From NCBI RefSeq assembly GCF_036785885.1, contig NC_092330.1:5490525-5554524 (forward strand): DNA of 64,000 nucleotides, given 5' to 3'. This DNA is from Coffea arabica. Taxonomy: Eukaryota; Streptophyta; Magnoliopsida; Gentianales; Rubiaceae. Under the pieces are notes generated by a model. It was not told the origin of the DNA and did not search any database. It saw only the letters and a program-made list of their open reading frames with translations. Every line of letters starts with the position of its first letter. Positions within the stretch are counted from its first letter, which is position 1. Below are positions 1-11,984 of the stretch, one piece after another. A program made the translations under genes and the position numbers.

Positions 1-1884
1 ACTTCTGCCAAAATCGAGATAATAACCGTGGATCCCGATCGGAGACGATGCTCACAGGCACGCCGTGTAGCCTTACTATCTCGTCCATGTACAGTCGGGC
101 CAACTTGTCCATGGAATACTTCATGTACACCGGCAAGAAATGGGCCATCTTGGTTAATCGATCAACGATCACCCAAACGGCATCGTGTTCTCTTTGCGTC
201 CTTAGTAAACCGGAAACGAAGTCTATTGTGATGTTTTCCCACTTCCACTCGGGTATCTCCAAGGGTTGTAACAGACCCGATGGTTTTTGATGCTCTGCTT
301 TCACCTGTTGGCAAACGAGACATTTTTGCACGTACTGAGCGATTTCCCTTTTCATATTGTCCCACCAATAGGTTCCTTTTAGGTCTTGATACATCTTGCT
401 GCTGCCCGGATGGATTGTATACTTGGACCGATGGGCTTCCTCCAGAATCTCCATTTTCAACGACTCCTCCTTCGGTACCACTATTCGGTTTCGATATTTC
501 AAAATGCCCTCAGGACTAAACTTGAAGTCCGTTGTTTCTCCCTTCTCCACCTTCTCTCCCCACTTCCGTTCCATCAAATATTCGTTTTGCGCCTCTTTAA
601 TGCGTTCCAGTAGAGTGGAGGTCACCCTAACGTTACCAAATATCACCTTATGGCTCTCAAGACAGGGTTTCCACTCACATACTGATTCTAATAGGTCCCA
701 TTCTTTGATCATTAACCCTGCTACTTGCACCTTGCGACTCAAAGCATCTGCTACCACATTTGCCTTTCCCGGATGGTAGTTGATTGTGCAGTCGTAATCC
801 TCCAGAAATTCCATCCATCGTCGTTGCCTCATGTTCAATTCCTTCTGGGAAAAGAGGTACCTAAGACTTTTATGATCCGAGTACACTTCGAAGGTTACCC
901 CATATAGGTAATGCCTCCACTTTTTCAGTGCAAAAACCACTGCGGCTAGTTCCAGATCGTGGGTCGGGTAATTCTGCTCGTGAAGCTTCAACTTCCTAGA
1001 GGCGAAAGAAATTACATTACGGTTCTGCATCAAAACGCACCCCAGGCCTTCTCGCGACGCGTCTGCATACACCGCGAACCCGTCCACTCCATTTGGCAAG
1101 ACTAGTACCGGAGCCATGGTCAATCTTCTCTTTAGTTCCTGAAAACTTGTTTCGCATCGCGCGTTCCAGATAAATTGACCATGCTTCTTCGTCAGGTCAG
1201 TTAAAGGTCCTGCTAGTTTGGAGAAATCTTTAATGAAACGTCGGTAGTACCCAACTAGCCCTAGAAAGCTACGAATTTCCGTGGGATTTTCTGGCATCTT
1301 CCAATTGGTCATGGCCTCAACCTTCGCCGGGTCCACCGAAATGCCTTCGTGGGAGATTACGTGCCCTAGGAATTCTACTTTCTCCAACCAGAACTCGCAC
1401 TTACTAAACTTAGCGTACAACTAATGTTCCCTTAACGTCTACAACACCACCCTCAAATGCTCCTCATGCTCCTCGCGTGTCTTAGAGTAGACCAAAATGT
1501 CATCAATAAAAACAACGACAAATCGGTCTAGGTAGGGCTTAAAAACCCTATGCATTAGGTCCATGAAGGCAGCAGGAGCATTGGTCAGTCCAAAGGGCAT
1601 AACAGCGAACTCGTAATGCCCATATCTCGAATTAAAAGCAGTTTTCGGAATATCCTCCTTCCTAATTAACAACTGATAATATCCTTGTCGGAGGTCCAAC
1701 TTTGAGAAGACCACTGCTCCTTGCAGCTGGTCGAACAACTAGTCGATGTGGGGCAGTGGATATTTATTCTTGATTGTAACATTGTTCAGACCCCAGTAGT
1801 CAATACACATCCTCAAGGTTCCGTCCTTTTTTTCACAAATAGGACAGGAGCTCCCCAAGGAGACCCACTCTCATGAATGAATCC
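1..1884 (-). pseudogene. gypsy pol remnant: RT, RNase H, integrase (partial)
   Basis: Continues the gag-pro frame after a TGA at about 1882-1884. Translation shows an RT core with [11 protein letters not shown] and the catalytic FIDDIL motif (about 1480-1590), then RNase H with YADAS (about 1065), an [11 protein letters not shown] helix (about 930) and YSDHKSL (about 880). The integrase zinc region follows ([11 protein letters not shown] near 400; CLVCQQ near 320), and then the first parts of the DDE core (ITIDFVSGL near 225; IVSDRD near 15-30). The third catalytic residue is outside the window. In-frame stops lie near 1741 (PHID-stop-LFDQL), 1438 and 1422, all explained by single substitutions, so no full polyprotein can be made. 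The family's role is reverse transcription and integration of the element's own RNA. Nothing here suggests host use. Confidence 0.9.
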
Positions 1885-3773
1885 TCACTCCAAAAGGTCT
1901 TGTAATTGCAACTTAAGCTCCTTAAGTTCTGCAGGCGCCATTCGGTAAGGGGTTTTTGAGATAGGGGAGGTTCCAGGTAACAGGTCTATTTGGAATTCTA
2001 TCTCCCGTTCTGGAGGTAAGGCTACTAACTCATCAGGGAATACATCCGGAAACTCCCTCACTATGGCCACGTCTTCCACTTTTAACTTATCCGTAGGGGT
2101 GTTAATAAAAAAGGCCAAAAATCCTTGCGCCCCTCTACTTATCAGTTTCCTAACTCGAATGTCCGAAATCAAAGCAGATGAGGCTAACCTACCCCTTATA
2201 TCCAACCTTAAGGTTGCCTCGTCAGGAATGCGAAATTCTACCACCTTCGTTTTACAATCCAGTTGGACGTTATATTTGGCTAGCCAGTCCATACCCAGAA
2301 TCACGTCATACCCCTTAATGGACAAGCTTATCAGGTCTCTTAAAAATTTCTTTTCACCTACCCATACATCACAATCCCTATAAACCATACTAGTCACCAA
2401 ACGTTGATTTCCCGTAGGTGTACTAACTTCTAGGTCATATGGTAAACTAGCAAGTTTTATATCGATGCCACACATGAAATCAGGGTTAACAAACGAATGA
2501 GTGGCACCAGGATCAATAAAAACTTTGGCAAAACGGTGGAAAATAGGGATCGTACCTTCTACGACCTCCGAAGGCTCTGGGACCTGATGGGGTTCTAAGG
2601 AATACACCATAGCTGGCACTTTAGGTTTGGACCCATCTCCCTTTGTTGGTCCAGCATTGGTCCTCGGCGGTGGTTGGCTTCCCTTTCCATCTTGTTTCAG
2701 GACCGGACAAGTAGCCAATTGGTGGTCTGTGCTTCCACATCGCAGACATTTGCCCTGTTTCCTCCAGTAGTTATCTTCGGTGTGGTTTAGCTTCCCACAG
2801 TGCCCACAGGGACCGCGAGGTGCTGAAGTCGAGCCACTCTGAGCATTTCCCCTTTGTTCTCGCCCAGTTTGGCCACCCCTGAATGGAGTCCCTCTACCTG
2901 AACCAGATTGTCGACCACCTCCCGTTTCTCGTCCAAATTTAGAGGGAATACTCTTCTCACCCTGTCCAGAACTACTCCCAGGAAAGCCACGCTTCTTCGC
3001 CTGGAAGTTTCGGACTTGCAACCGCGCACTTTCAACTCGTTGGGCCTTTTCCACAACCTCGCTAAACGCATTGATTTGAGCCACTGCGAGGTCTTTCTGA
3101 ATCTCAACATTCAAACCCTGAATAAAGCACCTAATCCGTCGTTGTTCCGTCATGATTAACTCAGGCGCGAACTTGGACAGGCGGGTGAATTGACTCTCAT
3201 ATTCCGCCACAATCTGAGCCCATTGGCAGAGCCTAATAAACTCGTCTTCTTTCCTCTCCTGGACTAGAGGAGGGAAAAATTTGCATTGAACTCTCTGATG
3301 AAATTCACCCAAGTCCTAGGCGTCTGCTCCCGTTCCCATTTCTGCCTGATTACGTTCCACCAGGAATGGGCTGCCCCCTCAAGCTGGAACACGGCAAAAG
3401 TTACCTGCCGTTCGTCAGGGTAGTGTAGAGCTGCAAATATATCAACCATCTTTTCAAGCCACCTTTCGGCAACGTCCGGGTCTGGTCCTCCAACAAACTT
3501 TGGCGGGGCGAACTTTTGGAATCGTTCGAGAGCTTTATCTTCGCTCTCGAGGTGGTTACCAGGGTTCCCGGGGTTAGGATTTGGGTTTTGGCCCTGTTGC
3601 TGCACCACCTGTGCTAGCAAGTTTGTCATTTGCTGCATAGCAGCAGCTATTTGCACATTAGGGTCTGCTTGTGGTTCAAGATTGGGTCCAGTAGAGGTTT
3701 CCCCAGTACCCCTAATCGGTGTGGATTGTCTAGTACCGCGCCCACGTCCCCGACCACTCCGTGTACCTTCCAT
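1885..3773 (-). pseudogene. gypsy gag-protease, frameshifted
   Basis: Gag starts at the ATG 3773-3771 (MEGTRSGRGRGRG, a basic N-terminus). The retrotransposon gag domain (LERFQKFAPPKF ... WWNVIRQKWEREQTPRTWV) spans roughly residues 85-165. Near 3281 the frame is lost: the first frame ends NANFSLL-stop, while the next frame resumes with FFPPLVQERKEDEF. This fits a one-base deletion in an A/T run, because the related gag at 19751-21031 reads straight through the same place (GKFLPPLVQE). The second part has two zinc knuckles, about 2700-2810. The first is damaged (CGHCGKLNHTEDNY, final Cys changed to Tyr); the second is intact (CLRCGSTDHQLATC). The aspartic protease follows with DPGATHS (about 2500) and a GMDWL motif (about 2290). 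Gag packages element RNA and the protease cuts the polyprotein. This copy cannot do so without a frame correction. Confidence 0.9.
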
Positions 3774-4117
3774 AGGTTTTACTTGGTTTAGGCAAGAGTA
3801 CTAAACCAAAGTAGTAACAAGGCATGTAAGTAACACTCAAAACTTGCACAATAACACATATTTAGACATGCCAAACATGACCACAAACGTATATATACAA
3901 GCCAAACAAGATCAAGCCACACACATATATACAATCAGTCGAGTCAAGTTCAGTGAAGTCAAGTACAAAACCTGTACAATCCCCAAGGGAATGGCCTTAA
4001 CAAAAGAAATATACACGTAGCTAATCTAGCCGTACAAAATGATTAGCTAAGGCCCTACTCCCTATCCGCCCTATATACAAGACCAAAACTATCTACAACA
4101 ACTCTAGGAGTCGTAAC
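3774..4117 (-). other. gypsy 5' untranslated leader next to gag
   Basis: Non-coding stretch between the extra ORF and the gag start, with short ACATATATACAA-like repeats at 3880-3935. No promoter or further ORF is recognised. Confidence 0.5.
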
Positions 4118-4684
4118 CTAGACCGATGACGAGCTATGGGACCCACCCGACGGAGTGGATCCAACCCCAGCCTCAGACCCCGCACAGGAGTCCTCGTCGC
4201 TCACTCCCTCCACCACCTCGGCGCAGAGGTTCAGGATCGCAGCGGCTCGATTCTTCACCTTTCGAGCCCTCTTAGACTCGCGCTCACGCGCCTCCCTAAG
4301 CTGGGTACAGAGATCATCAACTCTATCCTCAATCTATAGTACATCGTACTTCAAATCCTGAATGCGCTTAGCTTGTTTCTCATTATCTGCCCTCAACTGC
4401 TTCACCTCAGTCTCAAGCCTAGCGTTATCTTTCGCCAACGCCTTCCGCTCCTTTGCCACGGCCAACACTAAGGTGTTAGGGTAGGCGTAGGCGTGGCGAC
4501 ACTCACACCGACGAAGGCGACTCGCCGGACTCCAACGCAAGACGGCCCCTCTCGGCCGAATCTGGTACGGGATCACTGGGAGCGCTACACGGGGTTGCTC
4601 GCTTGCAGGGCCATCACTCGGTCTACTAGATCCGTCTATCCTACACCAAAAGTGTAAATAAGCATAAATAAGCTTAAAGGCCAT
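4118..4684 (-). pseudogene. extra coiled-coil ORF upstream of gag
   Basis: Between the PBS and gag, one frame of 189 codons is open except for a single TAG at 4334-4336. Residues 71-116 are strongly heptad-like and charged (AKERKALAKDNARLETEV, then KQLRADNEKQAKRIQD). The same character continues after the stop (IEDRVDDLCTQLREARE). A basic stretch (SKRARKVKNRAA) and a serine/glycine-rich tail ending SSSSV follow. I see no known domain. It ends about 345 bp before the gag ATG, in the leader of the element. Extra ORFs before gag are known in some plant gypsy groups (for example Ogre), but I do not recognise this one. It could be an accessory element protein or captured host sequence. The start codon is uncertain because residues 1-65 do not look coiled-coil and may be non-coding. 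Confidence 0.45.
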
Positions 4685-4740
4685 AACAAAGAACCCTCAA
4701 ATCAAGCAATTCTATAACACCCAGGCTAATTCAGACCTAG

Positions 4741-4752
4741 ACTCTGATACCA
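4741..4752 (-). other. primer binding site (initiator tRNA-Met)
   Basis: The minus strand reads TGGTATCAGAGT, matching the usual plant PBS complementary to the 3' end of initiator methionine tRNA. It is separated from the LTR edge (4755) by two bases. It fixes the transcription direction (minus) and the LTR boundary. Confidence 0.85.
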
Positions 4753-4754
4753 CC

Positions 4755-7546
4755 TGTGACAGCCCTACCTTCCTCTAAGGCGAACCAAAGGGGTTAGCGG
4801 ACTGCCTGCCCAGCTCTCGCCAGGACTAACGGATCAGTTTACGTCGATCTACCACGTTCCGGAACACACCCACGCGCGCAAACAAGTCAAAATCACAAAA
4901 TAAAATAAAATAAAATAAATGAAAATCGAAGCCGCGGATGAACAGTGCCGGACACGTCAGAATCCGGAGTTCAACCCAACATCAATCCAACATATACATA
5001 CATTGAAATTTAACATTTACAACCAAATGGCATGCCAAAAACCACTCATCATGAATATACATGTTCGGTTTGCCAATCAAAAGAAAATGAACCCAATACA
5101 CATTAGGGTTTCATTCAAAGAGCTATTCAAAAGATACATTTACATGAGCTCAACTCGACAACCGTCTAACACAACCTTTTCCAAAAGTGGTCATTTTCCT
5201 GTAAGGAAAACAAATGGAACGGAATGAGCTTAAACCCAGTGAGTTACTACCACATAAGCAACAAAGAGCATATAGCATAACCTTTCATTTCAAGCACACA
5301 AATAAGGAATATAACAAGTTGGTAAAAGGATACGGACGGCTCTCAAGAGCCCATTTCCACGCTTACATTCTTGATCCAACCTCATTGACCCTCCGTCAAT
5401 GTTAAAGAGTAACCAACCGTAGACATCACTTTACTTCCATCCTTCCAACCAACATACCCCAACCGGGCCCGCACTCCAATCAGTCGTTTTTGGTAATACT
5501 CGAGTATACCGAAATCAAGAGTCTCATTACTACAAGATCCCTCAGTCCAGTCCCCGTGGCATGTCAATTTTCACGACCAAACCCTCGCCGGCTCGATTCA
5601 ATTGACTACCAACGGGGTTGAGCTCAGTAATACAGTAAGGCCGTTGGATAATCGTCCAAACGATACTAAATCAGTTTTCCATGAAAGGAATTCATTATCT
5701 CATATATCAAGTGCAGTATTTCCATAAAACGGTAAATAGTTATGAATGGTACCACAAGGGGTGAGGGCGGTCAAGTACACCCTCACCTCAATCAATTTCA
5801 GTAGCCAAATAAGCCTTCAAGGCATCAATTCACATATAACAAAGCCACATTGTAACATTTAAGTGAGTAGTATACTCACCACTCAATTAGGTGATGTTTC
5901 ATGCACCGTCGTTAAAAGAACGTCGTGAACTACCGTCACGCCCTAGAACACGCAAACAAATACAATGAGACTCGATAACGAGTCATAAAGCAATGCCAAT
6001 CACAACCCCAATAGGGTTTTATAAACATATACAAGCATCATAGGCAACCAGAAATTTTGAAAATGTAACTAGTTTTGGCCCTGAAAAAAACAGTTTTTGT
6101 CCTCATTTTGCGGTAATGGCACCGATTTCACTACGATTATCGGATGAGGGTCCAAGACCCACCGTTTCGAAGCTAAGAAATAGGGCTACGACAATGTAGA
6201 AGGTCACTCAGTCCAATTCCTAGCACAACTAGGTCAAATATGCAAAATACCAAACCAGAACCTTAATTGCAGGTTTACAAATTACACTATGCTGTAATTA
6301 GTCCAACTCAGTCTATACAAGTCCAAATTTATTGATTCCAAAGGCATACGGTAGCTAAGACATCCAGCTACATTTCATTAGAAGACCTCGACAATCAAAT
6401 CCAAAGCAATTCCAGCCAAAACCACCAATTACAGACGCAGTTCTTACATCCTGATGAACCCAGAACAGCAATAGTAATTTCGACTTTTCTCATTCTACAC
6501 AACTCCAATTGACCTAAAATTTTTCCGGCACCTTTAAAACATCAATACCTACAACTTTCATGTTTTAAACCAAGGCCAATTTGGCCTCTAACCATGAGAT
6601 ACAAAACCAGACAGAATTGGGGATATAAAACCCTAACTTTCTCAAATTCCTTCCAAACCAGAAATTGGTTACAATTATCTATCATATACACCTACTAGAG
6701 TCATTAAACATCATTTCCAACCATCATGGATAGCCACAACATCATGATCAAATTAAACCAGAAAAATCACCAATAAATTGAAAACTTCACCAAGTCATCC
6801 AAAAGCAAGAAATAAACCACAAATTTCAGCACTTTATCTACCACTAAGCACAACTTAAGCTTCATTAAGTGTAGGAGGAAGTTCATTCACCACTCACCTA
6901 GTAAACAAGAGAGGAAGAGTTGTTGGACACCTTAGCTTCCTTAAACACTTCACCAACTCACTTACTAGCACCAAATGGAGAGATTTTATGGAGTAGAAAC
7001 AAGATCAAGCAATTGTTTTGGAGGATTTGAGCTAGATGGTAGCCAAGATTTTGAAGAGTTTTCTTCCTTCCTAAGCTTAAGGTGGCCGGCCAAGAAGGCG
7101 AAGACAAGAGTGAATTTTTTTGTGATTTTTGAGATATTTATTCAATTGGTAAGAAAGGTCAAAAAGGTGAATAGTTGTCAACAAGTGAAACCAATCCCAA
7201 CATGACAGGTGTCACTTCATTAATGCATTCCTATCCTTCTTTTTTCCTCTCACATCAATCACATCACATCCTATACTTATCTCTTAACACCCGATAAGTT
7301 TCAACCAGTATCCGAAACTCAACCTAATTGGCCGAATTTTTTCGAACTTTTCGCACTAGTGGGTCCCACGTCCAATATATATTCTTAATTTTTCAAAAAC
7401 TCTCCAATGCTAGAAAAATAATCTAAAAACTATAATTACTCATAAAATTCACCAGAAAAATTTTTCTAAGCCAGAAAATGCAGAAAACATGTCTTTAAAG
7501 GGGAAAAATCCTAGGAAAATTATTAGGGAATTTACGGGTTCTCACA
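4755..7546 (-). repeat. 5' LTR of the gypsy element (2.8 kb)
   Basis: Plus-strand edges are TGTGACAGCCC and GGGTTCTCACA. The left edge is set by the PBS two bases away; the right edge by the matching inverted terminal bases TGTGA/TCACA. No coding sequence is credible inside it. The first ~100 bp (CCTAAGGCGAACCA-type block, CTCTCGCCAGGA) and a later block near 5492-5520 (ACTCGAGTATACCGAAA) recur in the giant LTRs at 14297 and 22053. This indicates related LTR families. Confidence 0.85.
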
Positions 7547-7551
7547 TGATG

Positions 7552-9306
7552 AATTTGAGAAATCTTCTTTAGTTCTTTCGGACGTCCGGTACTTCTAATG
7601 CTTTGTATCCGAAAGAAGTCAGTGGGCTAGGGGGAATATCTCAATTCTTTCGGACATCCGGTGATGGAGTTCTTCATGCGTCCGAAGTGCTGCACACTTT
7701 ATCGGATGTCTAGTCCTGTCTTCACAAGCGTCCGATAACTTTTAGCTCCCTTTGTCTCTTGATTATACTTGATTTTTGAATCAGATTTGCTTCATAGCTG
7801 AAAGTATTTCTTGAAGAGATATTAGTATCATCTAATTATTTTGTAAATATTAAAAGTTAGGGACCAAAATTAACAATATTAGCACTAATCATGATTATAG
7901 GACACGATAAGTAGTAACAATAATGCATAATTAGTTATAAACATGGTTAAGCAAAAATTATTCTAATAACTCACAAAATTCATCCAAATTTCTCACTATA
8001 CATAATATACATGCTAAAACATCATCAACTAACCATTTTTAATCATAATCAAATATCACAAAGGGCTCAACAACATTCTAAGCTAATTTTTTAATTTTAG
8101 CCAAATATATCAAATTACAATTTTAAAGAACTAATAATCCATCAATTTGCTACATTTGAACATGTAAACATGTTTAAACAACCTTAATAAGTATAAATAA
8201 GGCAAAAAATATCAATATATATCATCAAAAATTTGAAATTAAAAGATGTCAGAAAGCTCAGAAAATTGAAAAATATCAACTTCTAAAATATGATAAAAAA
8301 AACTTACCTTAATCACGTAGAAGGATGTTTGGTGATGCTAAATATATAAAAAAAATCCTATGAAACACCCTCCAATTTTTAATTGCTTAAAAATTGAATT
8401 TTAGGTGTTTTTGTTGGATTTTAATCAGTTAGAAAGGCTATATGATGCTCAAAAGGTGTTGGGTTGATGATATTTAGCAAAGATATGGAGCAAAAATGGA
8501 GTTTTGTGAATTGTCTGTGAGTGTATGAAGGAAAATGCGGCTGAGATGAGAAGAAGAAAATTGAAGAAGGGACAATCGCATTTTAAGGCTTCATATAGAT
8601 GTGAGAATACACGACTTCACAAAACGCGCCTTTAAGTCGCATTTTGCTAAGTCGCATTTTCTTCTTTTTTCTTGCTAAACCAAAAATCCGACTTCATGAA
8701 TACGTAACTTTAAATCGCATATTCGGCTTTGTCCATACAGAATCGAAAACAGGTCTTCATGAATACGCGAATTTTAGTCGTGTATTCAAGTCACGTTTTC
8801 TGCCTCAACTTTGCATAAATGAAAATGTGATTATGGTAATACGCGAAATCTGCGTTTTCTTTTGCAAATTTTTGCAGAAATGCCAACTTTTAAAAATTAT
8901 ACATGGTACCCCAATTACTCAAAATGCATCTTAGATCATTCTTTTGCTAAATTTATCATCACATGCACACGTATAAGATCGAAACATGCATTTTACCTCC
9001 TTTTAACAGATCGAAAACACTTTTAATGCAAATCGAGGGGTTGAGTTCTTTGATCAAATTTTGCCCTTTTCATTTCAAATGGTCATTCTTGCTTCCATTT
9101 GTCAAACCTATAACGCAAAAACAACAAAGTAACTTAATAAAACACTTTAAATACAAAATCATAACAAATTAATATATTTAACAAAAATATTGGGTTGTCT
9201 CCCAACTAGCATTTTTTGTTTATAGTCATTGATTTGACTTAAAAAGATTTGGGTCTTTTTAAAATATTAGGGAGTGATTTTCTTTCCATGGGTCAAAACT
9301 CCCGAG
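7552..9306 (-). other. non-coding tail of the Athila-type element (no gene)
   Basis: AT-rich and without a credible gene. Recognisable pieces are a cluster of short TCGGACGTCCG-type palindromes (7578-7735), two ~66 bp imperfect units each beginning CTTCATGAATACG (8691 and 8757) among GTCGCAT and TACGCGA words, and GGGTTGTCTCCCAACTAGC (about 9191), a motif I associate with the region after protease in pol-less Athila relatives. I could not find the expected 3' LTR edge (a CCTTATCA end) here. Confidence 0.5.
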
Positions 9307-11797
9307 TCAATCCACCGTGTGATAAGCCATGCATTGATCTCCATAGTCCAACTTTCTCAAATGCCAAGGAGGAGTATTAGACTTATTGTATACAGGCTTG
9401 ACTTCACCTTGGAGTGGAATTTTCTTGCCTTTTTCGAGTCGACTTAACTTTTCATCTATTCCTTCTTGGAATGGCAAATTTATTAAGACAACTTCCATCC
9501 TTGTCCTTACCTCCCTTGCTCCTACACCATTGAAGTTAGTACCAAGAAGATTTATAAATTTGACCTCTTCATGCATTTTCTGGTTATTCTTTTCATCACA
9601 TGGCATATTAGAAACAAGAGCAATAGGCTCTATACACCCTTCTTTAGTAATCAAATTAAATTCCAATTCCTCACCATTAACTCGTAATATAAGCTTACAT
9701 TTTTTCACATCAATTATGATTTATGCAATGGCTAAAAACGATCTTCTTAGAATAATTGGCATTTTCACATCTTCCTCAATATCTAAGACAACAAAATTCA
9801 CTGGTACAATGGATTCCCTTACCCTTATGAGCACATATTCCAAAATACCAATTAGATGTGTAATTGATTAATCTGCTAATTGCAATGTGATATTGGTAAC
9901 TTTTAGCTCTTGAAGTCCCAACCTCCGGGCAACCGATAGAGGCATAAGTGACATATTTGCACCTAAATCACATAAATCATTAGAAAAATGCAATTGACCA
10001 ATTGTACAAGGAATAGAAAAGTTTCTCGGATCTTTCAATTTATGAGGGAGTTTGTTCTTAATCAATGCACTACACTCTTTCGTTAACGCTATCATTTCAT
10101 TATCCACAATTTTCCCTTTTTTTGACATGATATCCTTCAAGAAACGCGCATAGGAGGGAATCTGTGTAATAGTATCAATGAAAGGAATGTTAATGTGTAA
10201 ATGTTTAAAAATTTTGAGAAATTTTTTAATTTTCCGATTCTTTCCATCTTTCTTCAACCTGTAAGGAAAAGGAATCACATTAGAATTTATATTAGGAGGA
10301 GGTCCATCAATATCAATAACAACATGATCTTTTTGGTTTTCTTTCACTCCTTCAATTGCTTGCTCCTTATCGTTTTCACCACTTGAATTGCCAAAATCAG
10401 GTCCCTCAACCATTTTTCCGTTTCTAAGAGTGATTGCATTGACATGCTCTCTCGGATTCATTTTGATTTTACTCGGCAATTCACCAGGGTTTCTGTTGTT
10501 GATTGCATTGGCAATTTGGCCAATTTGAACTTCCAAATTTCTATACATCCCTGTCAATTGATCCAACCTCCCCTCTATTCGCTCGAATCTTTCTGAAATG
10601 CCTTTGGCTAATTTCTCCACTGCAATCTCCCAATTCGATTTAGTATTTGTCTATTGTTTCCTTGGTTGGAATCCCGATAAGTTGGTCGGCCTTTGAGGGT
10701 TACCTTGATTATTCCATCCAAAATTTGAATGATTTCTCCACCTCGAATTATATGTATTTGAGTATGGGTTATTTTGAGCATTCTTGTAGTAATTATTAAC
10801 AAATTGAGCCTGTTCAAGATCAACACATTCATTAGTATCATGTTCTCCTCCACATATGGAACAACAAGCAACATGCACATTAGAAGAAGAATTTGAACCA
10901 TATCCGGTTTGTCTACTCTATACTTTCATCATATTGCTCATTTGAGCACTAAGCATATCGATGGTATCCATTTTAATCATACCCGCTTGTCGTTTTGGAT
11001 TACCTCTTTCATTAGTCCATTGGTAATTGTTGACTGCTATCTCTTCTATCAAACTTTGAGCTTCTTCGGGTGATTTATCCATTAAAGTACCACTTGCAGC
11101 TGCATCAATAGTCATTTTAGTAGAGAAGGATAAACTATTATAGAAAGTTTATACAATGAGCCAATCTGAAAGTCCATGATGTGGACATCTCCGAAACAAC
11201 TCTCTAAACCGTTCCCATGTTTCATATAGTGACTCACCCTCTAATTGACTAAAACTAGTGATATCCATTCTAAGTTTAGCCGTTTTACCCTGTGGGAAGT
11301 ATTTATTCAAAAATGTCCTAGGCAAATCATCCCAATTAGTGAAAGTATTAGGTGCATGAGAATGTAGTCAAATTTTAGCTTTATCCCTCAATGAAAATGA
11401 GAAATAACCTTAGCCTTATAGCATCTTCACTAACTCCGTTCATTTTGATTGTATCATATATCTCCAAAAATGTGGCTAAGTGTGTATTGGGATCTTTTAC
11501 GGCATTACCTCCAAATTGAGATTGTTGCATCATTTGGATTAATGATGGTTTAATCTCAAAATTATTAGCATTTACCGTCAGCCATGCTATACTCGTTTGG
11601 GATCCTTGGGTTCCCGGTAGAGTAAAATCCCTAAGAGCTCGCCTATTTGTTTTACTTTTTGCCATTTCTTTTTCAAAACGTAGCTCTATTGGGATTTCCT
11701 CTATTGGTTGCCGAACTTCTTCTTCTTCTTCTTGTGGTGTACGTCTTCTTTGTCTGCGTAGTGTCCTTTCAATTTTCAGATCAAAAGGTGCTACCAC
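9307..11797 (-). pseudogene. Athila-type gag-protease remnant
   Basis: Several open pieces in minus-strand frames make one decayed polyprotein. Gag starts near 11797 and includes FEIKPSLIQMMQQSQFGG (about 11560-11510). It continues through ESLYETWERFRELFRRC (about 11240), TIDAAASGTLMDKSPEE (about 11110), the zinc knuckle CSICGGEHDTNEC (about 10830) and NNPYSNTYN (about 10770). The coiled region EKLAKGISERFERIEGRLDQ begins at 10620. The protease has SYARFLKDIMSKKG (about 10150) and DLGANMSLMPLSVARRLG (about 9950), the Athila form of the DSG active site. Stops occur near 10917, 10650, 9868 and 9720, with frame changes near 11380. The last piece (MKKCKLILRVNGEE ... CMAYHTVD) ends at 9307 and no reverse transcriptase follows. 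Confidence 0.85.
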
Positions 11798-11960
11798 CTA
11801 TAAACTCCGGTGCATACACTACAAACAACAATAAAGAGATTATGCAATAATTAATCCACAAAAACTACCAAAAATTCTAACTTGACTAGAAACAAAGTTT
11901 AACTAACTAATATAGACAATGACTAAATTAATAAAGGTTGTTAGGCTCTAATATTGCTGC

Positions 11961-11978
11961 TCTCTGGGAATGGCGCCA
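11961..11978 (-). other. primer binding site (tRNA-Asp type)
   Basis: The minus strand reads TGGCGCCATTCCCAGAGA, similar to the TGGCGCCGTTGCCGGGGA primer site usual in Athila elements, with a degraded 3' half. It lies six bases (AGTTTT) inside the LTR edge at 11985. Confidence 0.75.
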
Positions 11979-11984
11979 AAAACT

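Larger units (their letters stand above)
1..7546 (-). mobile_element. Ty3/gypsy chromovirus-like LTR retrotransposon, 5' part
   Basis: Read on the minus strand, the order is 5' LTR (4755-7546), PBS (4741-4752), leader with an extra ORF, gag, protease, reverse transcriptase, RNase H and integrase, with the integrase running off the left edge. RT and RNase H before integrase is the gypsy order. The LTR starts TGTGAC and ends TCTCACA as read on the plus strand, giving the usual TG...CA ends. The long LTR and the pol sequence suggest the Tekay/Del branch of chromoviruses, but the diagnostic integrase C-terminus lies outside the window. Several stops and a gag frameshift show that this copy is dead. 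The candidate right-hand target duplication is TGATG (7547-7551); it cannot be confirmed without the left end. Confidence 0.9.

Noticed and set aside
2063..2383. 106-codon plus-strand frame
   Set aside because: Antisense shadow of the gypsy gag-protease, which has clear domains on the minus strand.
4741..4752. Matches to tRNA 3' ends (also at 21869, 22037, 51761, 55653) as possible tRNA genes
   Set aside because: They are 12-14 bp primer binding sites beside LTRs; no cloverleaf follows.
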